Positions 59,652-64,000 of a DNA stretch of 64,000 nucleotides are shown in pieces (the stretch's first letter is position 1; each line of letters opens with the position of its first letter). Origin of the DNA: Terribacillus halophilus (GTDB taxonomy: Bacteria > Bacillota > Bacilli > Bacillales > Amphibacillaceae); assembly GCF_900162685.1 (NCBI RefSeq), contig NZ_LT727828.1:646824-710823 (forward strand). Reading direction: 5' to 3'. The translations under genes and the position numbers were made by a program. The notes below the pieces were generated by a model. That model made no database searches and was not told the DNA's origin. It saw only the letters and a list, made by a program, of their open reading frames with translations.

Positions 59652-59660
59652 GGCAGACTC

Positions 59661-59692
59661 GGAAGAAGTGGTGAAAACCACTTCTTTTCCGT
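59661..59692 (+). terminator. Hairpin between dppE and ykfA, probably a partial terminator
   Basis: GGAAGAAGTGGT / ACCACTTCTTTTCC with a GAAA loop. The T-run is interrupted by CC, so the ykf genes may be read at a reduced level from the dpp promoter. Confidence 0.65.
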
Positions 59693-59732
59693 CTTTACCC
59701 CCATACATATAAGTGAAGGAGGAGATGTGCGT

Positions 59733-60653
59733 ATGAAGCCGTCAGCATGGAAAAAAGGAGATACAATCGGGATTGTTGCCCCAGCAGGTCCTATTAAACA
59801 AGAGGAACTGCAGCGAGGAATAGAGATAATTCAATCACTTGGTCTTTCCGTTAAGCTCGGAAAGCATGTGTATGACAAATATGGTTATCTGGCCGGCAGC
59901 GATGCTGATCGTGCAGCTGACCTGAATCAGATGTTCCAAGATGATGAGGTAAAAGGTATCATCTGCGCTCGCGGTGGATACGGGAGCGGAAGAATAGTGG
60001 AATTGCTAGACTATCAACTAATTAAACAAAAGCCGAAAGTGCTGCTCGGATACAGCGATATCACTTATCTACATACGAGCATACGGCAGCGGACAGGGTT
60101 GGTTACTTTCCATGGTCCAATGGTTGCTTCCGACATGGGCGAATCTGATTTCGCTAAATTGAGTTATGATCTGCTGCAGCAGTTTTTCACCCCAACAGAT
60201 GTGGTGTATACGTCAGCTATCTCTCCGCTAGAAGCGATTGTACATGGCAAAGCTTGTGGGCCGCTAGTAGGCGGCAATTTGTCTTTGCTGGTGAGTACAC
60301 TTGGTACGCCCGATGAAATTGATACAGCAGGCAAGCTGCTTCTGTTAGAAGATATCGAGGAGCCGCCTTACCGGGTTGACAGCATGCTGAATCAATTGAA
60401 GCAGGCAGGCAAGCTGGAGAAGGCGAACGGTATTATCATTGGTGATTTTAGAACTAGCATCCCGGAAGATCCGGAGAATTTACTATCTTATGATCAAGTT
60501 TTTGTTGATTATCTGACCGAATTGCAAAAGCCGGTTATGAAAGGGTTTCGAATCGGCCATTGCAACCCGAATATTACGGTTCCGCTTGGGACAGAAGCAA
60601 CAATGGATACCGAAGCAAAGGTATTGCGTGTAAAGGCAGGAGTATCTGCGTGA
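59733..60653 (+). CDS. ykfA: LD-carboxypeptidase YkfA (S66)
   Basis: The 306-residue serine peptidase removes the terminal D-alanine from murein tetrapeptides. Nucleophile Ser108 lies in LLGYSDITYLHT, the Glu in LLLEDIEEPPYRV, and the His in FRIGHCNPNITVPLG, the S66 triad. ATG at 59733 is 8 bases from GAAGGAGGAG; GTG 59727 is too close. It shares its stop with the next start. Confidence 0.92.
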   Translation: MKPSAWKKGDTIGIVAPAGPIKQEELQRGIEIIQSLGLSVKLGKHVYDKYGYLAGSDADRAADLNQMFQDDEVKGIICARGGYGSGRIVELLDYQLIKQKPKVLLGYSDITYLHTSIRQRTGLVTFHGPMVASDMGESDFAKLSYDLLQQFFTPTDVVYTSAISPLEAIVHGKACGPLVGGNLSLLVSTLGTPDEIDTAGKLLLLEDIEEPPYRVDSMLNQLKQAGKLEKANGIIIGDFRTSIPEDPENLLSYDQVFVDYLTELQKPVMKGFRIGHCNPNITVPLGTEATMDTEAKVLRVKAGVSA

Positions 60654-61747
60654 AAGTCGAACGAATTGATTTATTTCAGACGCGCGTTCCTCTAAAGAAA
60701 CCTTTTAAGACAGCACTCCGCACTGTGACGGAAGCGGAAGCAATTGTGGTAAAAGTCACAACAGATGATGGAATTGTCGGTTGGGGAGAGGCTCCGCCGA
60801 CACATGTTATTACCGGTGACAGCTTGGCGAGTATCCGTTATAGCATCGAAGCGGTTATTAAGCCTATCTTAATTGGGATGCCGCTGTTGGAGCGCGATGC
60901 ACTGTTTGGAAAACTGCAGTCTTGCATCGTCGGCAATACAAGTGCAAAAGCAGCAGTCGATATTGCCTTGCATGATTGCATTGCCCAATACAGCGGTCTG
61001 CCGCTTTTTCAGCTGCTTGGCGGGGCACATCAGACACTGGAGACAGATTATACAGTGAGTGTAAACGACCCGGCAGAAATGGCGAGAGATGCAGCGTCTT
61101 ATGTGAAAGAGGGATTCCAGACATTAAAGGTCAAGGTTGGCAAAGACGATATAGATACGGATATCGAGCGGCTCCAGGCAATACGGCAAGCGGTAGGAAA
61201 AAGTGTCGTACTGCGGCTCGATGCCAATCAAGGCTGGGACAGCAAAACTGCTGTCCGCGCCATCAGCCGGATGGAAGATATCGGATTGGATATCGAATTA
61301 GTAGAACAACCTGTCCAAGCGACTGACCTGCGAGGGTTACAATATGTCACCCAGCATGTGCAAACGCCAATTATGGCAGATGAAAGTCTGTTTTCACCCC
61401 AAGATGCATGCACATTGTTGGAAATGCGTGCAGTTGATTTGCTTAATATCAAGTTGATGAAAGCAGGTGGCCTGCAGCCGAGCTTAGACATCGCTCGAAT
61501 CGCGCGAACATACGGAGTGGAATGTATGGTTGGCTGTATGATTGAATCTCGCATCGGTATTAGCGCGGCAGCACATCTGGCTGCCAGTCAGGTGCAGGTA
61601 ACGCGAGTGGACTTTGATGCGCCGCTCATGCTGCAAAACGATATCGTAACAGGTGGTGTGCGATATGAAGGAAGCAAGCTGATACTCAATGATACGCCAG
61701 GACTTGGTATTGTAACGGTAGATGGGCAAGCGGAGAATGTAACATGA
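60650..61747 (+). CDS. ykfB: L-Ala-D/L-Glu epimerase YkfB
   Basis: This enolase-superfamily enzyme epimerises L-Ala-D-Glu to L-Ala-L-Glu so it can be hydrolysed by ordinary peptidases. It has 365 residues. The catalytic lysines are Lys162 (LKVKVGKD) and Lys268 (LNIKLMKAGG); metal ligands are Asp191, Glu219 and Asp244, numbering identical to the B. subtilis enzyme. GTG start at 60650 overlaps the ykfA stop (GTGA) after GGCAGGAG; the longer frame from 60560 runs inside ykfA. Confidence 0.96.
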   Translation: MKVERIDLFQTRVPLKKPFKTALRTVTEAEAIVVKVTTDDGIVGWGEAPPTHVITGDSLASIRYSIEAVIKPILIGMPLLERDALFGKLQSCIVGNTSAKAAVDIALHDCIAQYSGLPLFQLLGGAHQTLETDYTVSVNDPAEMARDAASYVKEGFQTLKVKVGKDDIDTDIERLQAIRQAVGKSVVLRLDANQGWDSKTAVRAISRMEDIGLDIELVEQPVQATDLRGLQYVTQHVQTPIMADESLFSPQDACTLLEMRAVDLLNIKLMKAGGLQPSLDIARIARTYGVECMVGCMIESRIGISAAAHLAASQVQVTRVDFDAPLMLQNDIVTGGVRYEGSKLILNDTPGLGIVTVDGQAENVT

Positions 61748-62631
61748 AAGAATATACTGTTGCAGTAGCTGTCGCGAATCTGTGGACAAATCCGGCCGCT
61801 CCCCGACAAGTAGATGCCTGCATTATTTCTAATCCTGCTGATCCATCCGCCTGGGTGCATCAGCTCTCGCATACAGACCGTTTAGAACTCCATGAGAACA
61901 ATCTGGTTCAATCGCAGCTTCTTTTCGGTACGTCGGTATGGCAAGTGGATCGAAGAGAAGACTGGGTAAAAGTGGTTGCTCCGACTCAATCAACACCAAA
62001 AGATGCAAGCGGCTATCCTGGCTGGATACCAGCACATCAGCTCGCTTCACCGCTTCCGAAAACGGAACGGCTGATTGAGGTGCGGGCGAAGCAGACTGAT
62101 TTAATCCTGGAAAAGAAGCGTGAAATCGTACCGGTTAGCTTTTTGACCAAATTGCCTTATATAGAAGATACACCATTTGCATATAAAGTTTTGACACCAT
62201 ACGGCACCGGGATAATCTCGAAATCAGCGAGCAGCCTTTGGACAACGCGAGCAGCCAGTGGAAAGGAATTGCTCAAATACGGAGAGCAATTTCTAGGTTT
62301 GGATTACTTATGGGGCGGTATGAGCAGCTGGGGTTACGATTGCTCAGGGTTCAGCTATAACATGCATCTTGCTGGCGGCTATACCATTCCGCGTGATGCA
62401 AGTGCGCAATGTTTACAAGGCAGCTCCATTCAGCTGAATCAAGCAGAGCCTGGCGACTTATTATTTTTTGCTTATGACAAGGGGAAAGGTCGCGTGCACC
62501 ATGTTGGCTTTTATTATGGTAATGGACAGATGCTGCATGCACCGAAGACAGGCAGGCGAATTGAAGTTCTGAACATGGCAGGTACGGTGTATGAAACCGA
62601 GCTTTGTGCGGTTAGAAGATATTGGAGCTGA
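61744..62631 (+). CDS. ykfC: Gamma-D-glutamyl-L-diamino acid endopeptidase YkfC (NlpC/P60)
   Basis: The enzyme cuts murein tripeptide between D-Glu and diaminopimelate, giving the substrate of YkfB. Its 295 residues comprise two N-terminal SH3b-like domains (about 1-165) and a C-terminal NlpC/P60 domain with Cys200 (GYDCSGFSYN), His253 (VHHVGFYY) and His265 (MLHAPKTG). No signal peptide, so it acts in the cytoplasm on imported peptides. ATGA overlap with ykfB. Confidence 0.95.
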   Translation: MKEYTVAVAVANLWTNPAAPRQVDACIISNPADPSAWVHQLSHTDRLELHENNLVQSQLLFGTSVWQVDRREDWVKVVAPTQSTPKDASGYPGWIPAHQLASPLPKTERLIEVRAKQTDLILEKKREIVPVSFLTKLPYIEDTPFAYKVLTPYGTGIISKSASSLWTTRAASGKELLKYGEQFLGLDYLWGGMSSWGYDCSGFSYNMHLAGGYTIPRDASAQCLQGSSIQLNQAEPGDLLFFAYDKGKGRVHHVGFYYGNGQMLHAPKTGRRIEVLNMAGTVYETELCAVRRYWS

Positions 62632-62659
62632 TAGAGTGCATCGTGCGCTCTATTTTTTT
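62630..62659 (+). terminator. Terminator of the dpp-ykf operon
   Basis: ATAGAG.TGCA / TGCG.CTCTAT stem, TCG loop and T7, directly after the ykfC stop. Confidence 0.8.
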
Positions 62660-62733
62660 AGGCGCAAATGTTCTAGCAATCCCTGTCAGTTACATAGAGT
62701 AAAGAGTAGACCAGTCAGATAAGGAGGTCCTCT

Positions 62734-63768
62734 ATGTCCAAAAAAAGCAGATCAAAACGCCGCCTGAAGTCACACATTCTCATCAGCATGCTCATAGCCT
62801 GTTTGTTTGCTGTCATTGTGGCACTCCCTACGTTAATTGTAGTACCATTTATAGACCCTGGCGGCAGTGAGAGGACGGCGACAGCAATGGAACAAGAAAA
62901 GCAAGTGAAAGAAACAGCCAATGTGGCAGTTGAGGTGAGCCGGACAGCGAGCAATACCGTTGAAACCGTACCTTTGGAGACATATGTGACGCGCGTTGTG
63001 GCATCTGAAATGCCGGCTGATTTCGAACTAGAAGCACTTAAAGCACAAGCAGTTGCAGCACGAACCTATGTGGTACGCTATATGGAAGATCATCAGGCAG
63101 AAAAACCGGAAGCAATTGAAGTATCTGACACAGTCAGTCATCAAGTATATAAGAATGAAGAAGAGCTCAGGCAGACTTGGGGCAAGGAATACGATAAGAA
63201 AATGGAAAAGCTGTCCAAAGCAGTGGAAGCAACAAGCGGAGAGATACTTACCTATCAAGGAGAACCAATCACCCCGTCTTTTTTCTCGACGAGTAATGGC
63301 TACACCGAAAATGCAGAAGACTATTGGGAAAATGCCCTGCCTTATTTAAAATCAGTCGAAAGCCCATGGGATAAGCAATCTCCTAAATTTGCTGATCAAA
63401 AGATTTTTGAGATAGCAGAAGCAGAAAAACTGCTAGGCGTTAAAATCAATCCAAATGAGCCGCCAGGTAACGTGAAGCTTACAGACAGCCAGCGCGTTGC
63501 GGAAGTGGAAATCGGTGGCAAACAGTTCACTGGCCGAGACATACGGCAAAAGTTAGGACTCAAATCGACAGATTTCACTATATCAATGAAAGATGGTCAT
63601 CTTATTTTTAAGACAAAAGGATACGGCCATGGAGTTGGGATGAGTCAATATGGGGCGAACGGCATGGCGGGCGAGGGTAAGTCTTATCAAGATATTCTGA
63701 CACACTACTATACGGATACGGAGATTAGTAAACTGCCGGCAAATGGTGCGAAATTAGTATCTAAATAA
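62734..63768 (+). CDS. spoIID: Stage II sporulation protein D
   Basis: This membrane-anchored lytic transglycosylase digests septal peptidoglycan during engulfment with SpoIIP and SpoIIM. The 344 residues have an N-terminal anchor helix (about 13-35), then the SpoIID domain: PLETYVTRVVASEMPADFELEALKAQAVAARTY and, at the end, KTKGYGHGVGMSQYGANGMA. A CATAGAGT about 35 bases upstream resembles a sigma-E -10 (CATACAnT), but the -35 is unconvincing. It is normally next to murAA; here it is separated from it by the dpp-ykf operon. RBS AAGGAGG. Confidence 0.95.
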   Translation: MSKKSRSKRRLKSHILISMLIACLFAVIVALPTLIVVPFIDPGGSERTATAMEQEKQVKETANVAVEVSRTASNTVETVPLETYVTRVVASEMPADFELEALKAQAVAARTYVVRYMEDHQAEKPEAIEVSDTVSHQVYKNEEELRQTWGKEYDKKMEKLSKAVEATSGEILTYQGEPITPSFFSTSNGYTENAEDYWENALPYLKSVESPWDKQSPKFADQKIFEIAEAEKLLGVKINPNEPPGNVKLTDSQRVAEVEIGGKQFTGRDIRQKLGLKSTDFTISMKDGHLIFKTKGYGHGVGMSQYGANGMAGEGKSYQDILTHYYTDTEISKLPANGAKLVSK

Positions 63769-63795
63769 GTATTGGAATTTTTTTCTGTATACAAG

Positions 63796-63824
63796 GTATA
63801 GGAATCTAGCTTTGTGACCACAAT
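63796..63824 (+). promoter_or_regulatory. Putative sigma-F promoter of spoIIQ
   Basis: GTATA (63796-63800), 15-base spacer and GACCACAAT (63816-63824) resemble the sigma-F consensus. The implied leader is only about 14 bases, just enough for GAGGTGATG, so this is tentative. Confidence 0.35.
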
Positions 63825-63844
63825 GGTTGCAGAGGTGATGATCT

Positions 63845-64000
63845 ATGAAGGAAAAAAATAACGTTTCAAAATCCAAATGGAAACGTCTTTTCCGTAAAAA
63901 ATGGTTTTTCCCAGCATTGTATCTTGGTATTTCCGCTTTGCTTCTAACCGCGGTATTGTGGTATCAAAGCGGCACGAATGACGCCGATCAAGCAGAAGAA
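63845..64000 (+). CDS. spoIIQ: N-terminus of SpoIIQ (3' end outside window)
   Basis: ATG at 63845 follows GAGGTGATG. The 52 visible residues have a short basic cytoplasmic part (KSKWKRLFRKKW), one membrane helix (about 19-41: FFPALYLGISALLLTAVLWY) and the start of an outside region. SpoIIQ is the forespore membrane protein that bridges the intermembrane space to SpoIIIAH; its LytM domain would lie beyond the window. Position after spoIID is as in B. subtilis. Confidence 0.88.
   Translation, partial: MKEKNNVSKSKWKRLFRKKWFFPALYLGISALLLTAVLWYQSGTNDADQAEE

Overview
The window is 64 kb of chromosome from a spore-forming Bacillota of the family Bacillaceae. It has moderate GC and strong Shine-Dalgarno sequences. 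Many genes start with TTG or GTG, and the sporulation genes gerQ, spo0F, spoIIR, pbpG, spoIID and spoIIQ are present. Gene order follows the ywd-ywm segment of the Bacillus subtilis map closely (ywdI-ywdK-gerQ, hemQ-pta-lipL, ywfO-ywgA-ywhD-pbpG-speE, ywiB-argS, rpoE-pyrG-spo0F-fbaA-tal-murAB-rho-rpmE-tdk-prfA-prmC-spoIIR-ywlC-ywlE-rpiB-ywlG-glyA-upp-atpIBEFHAGDC-ywzB-ywmB-murAA-spoIID-spoIIQ). Sequence divergence points to a halotolerant genus near Virgibacillus, Oceanobacillus or Terribacillus; I cannot fix the genus from the sequence alone.

Layout. 1-4.6 kb is accessory: the tail of a Ku-like protein, a membrane acyltransferase, an AraC regulator, and an AarF/UbiB-like kinase paired with a phasin-like protein. 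4.7-24.4 kb holds heme synthesis (hemQ), acetate overflow (pta), a blue-light sensor (ytvA), lipoylation (lipL), a sporulation penicillin-binding protein, spermidine synthase, argS, a cardiolipin synthase, an extra RsgA-type GTPase, rpoE and pyrG. An intact IS3-family element (17899-19181) sits inside the loop of the argS terminator. 24.5-44.6 kb holds spo0F, central carbon genes, cell-wall murAB, rho, translation release and methylation genes, spoIIR, one-carbon and salvage genes, a UDP-GlcNAc epimerase and a secreted subtilisin-like protease. 45-52 kb is the complete F1Fo ATP synthase operon. 53-64 kb holds murAA, a CodY/CcpA-type peptide import and murein-peptide recycling operon (dppBCDE-ykfABC), then spoIID and the start of spoIIQ.

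Regulation visible in the DNA is rich. There is a pyrG leader of the CTP-sensing reiterative-transcription type, a hairpin between atpE and atpF, and sigma-F-like promoters before pbpG, spoIIR and spoIIQ. A sigma-H-like promoter precedes spo0F, and an inverted repeat can hide the ribosome binding site of the gene after spoIIR. The observation most worth testing is the leader of the extra RsgA-type GTPase (20700-20945). It has a promoter, a 22-codon ORF, a region inside that ORF that pairs 11 of 12 bases with the 5' arm of a downstream intrinsic terminator, and then the gene. That is the architecture of ribosome-mediated (antibiotic or translation-stress) attenuation.

Differences from the B. 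subtilis map include loss of speB and mntP and a zinc-free type L31 at the rpmE site. Insertions are a sensor-less chemoreceptor, an mnaA-protease pair and the dpp-ykf operon. Tandem 35-bp repeats cover the end of ywzB, and dispersed structured repeats and long two-stem terminators fill the gaps.
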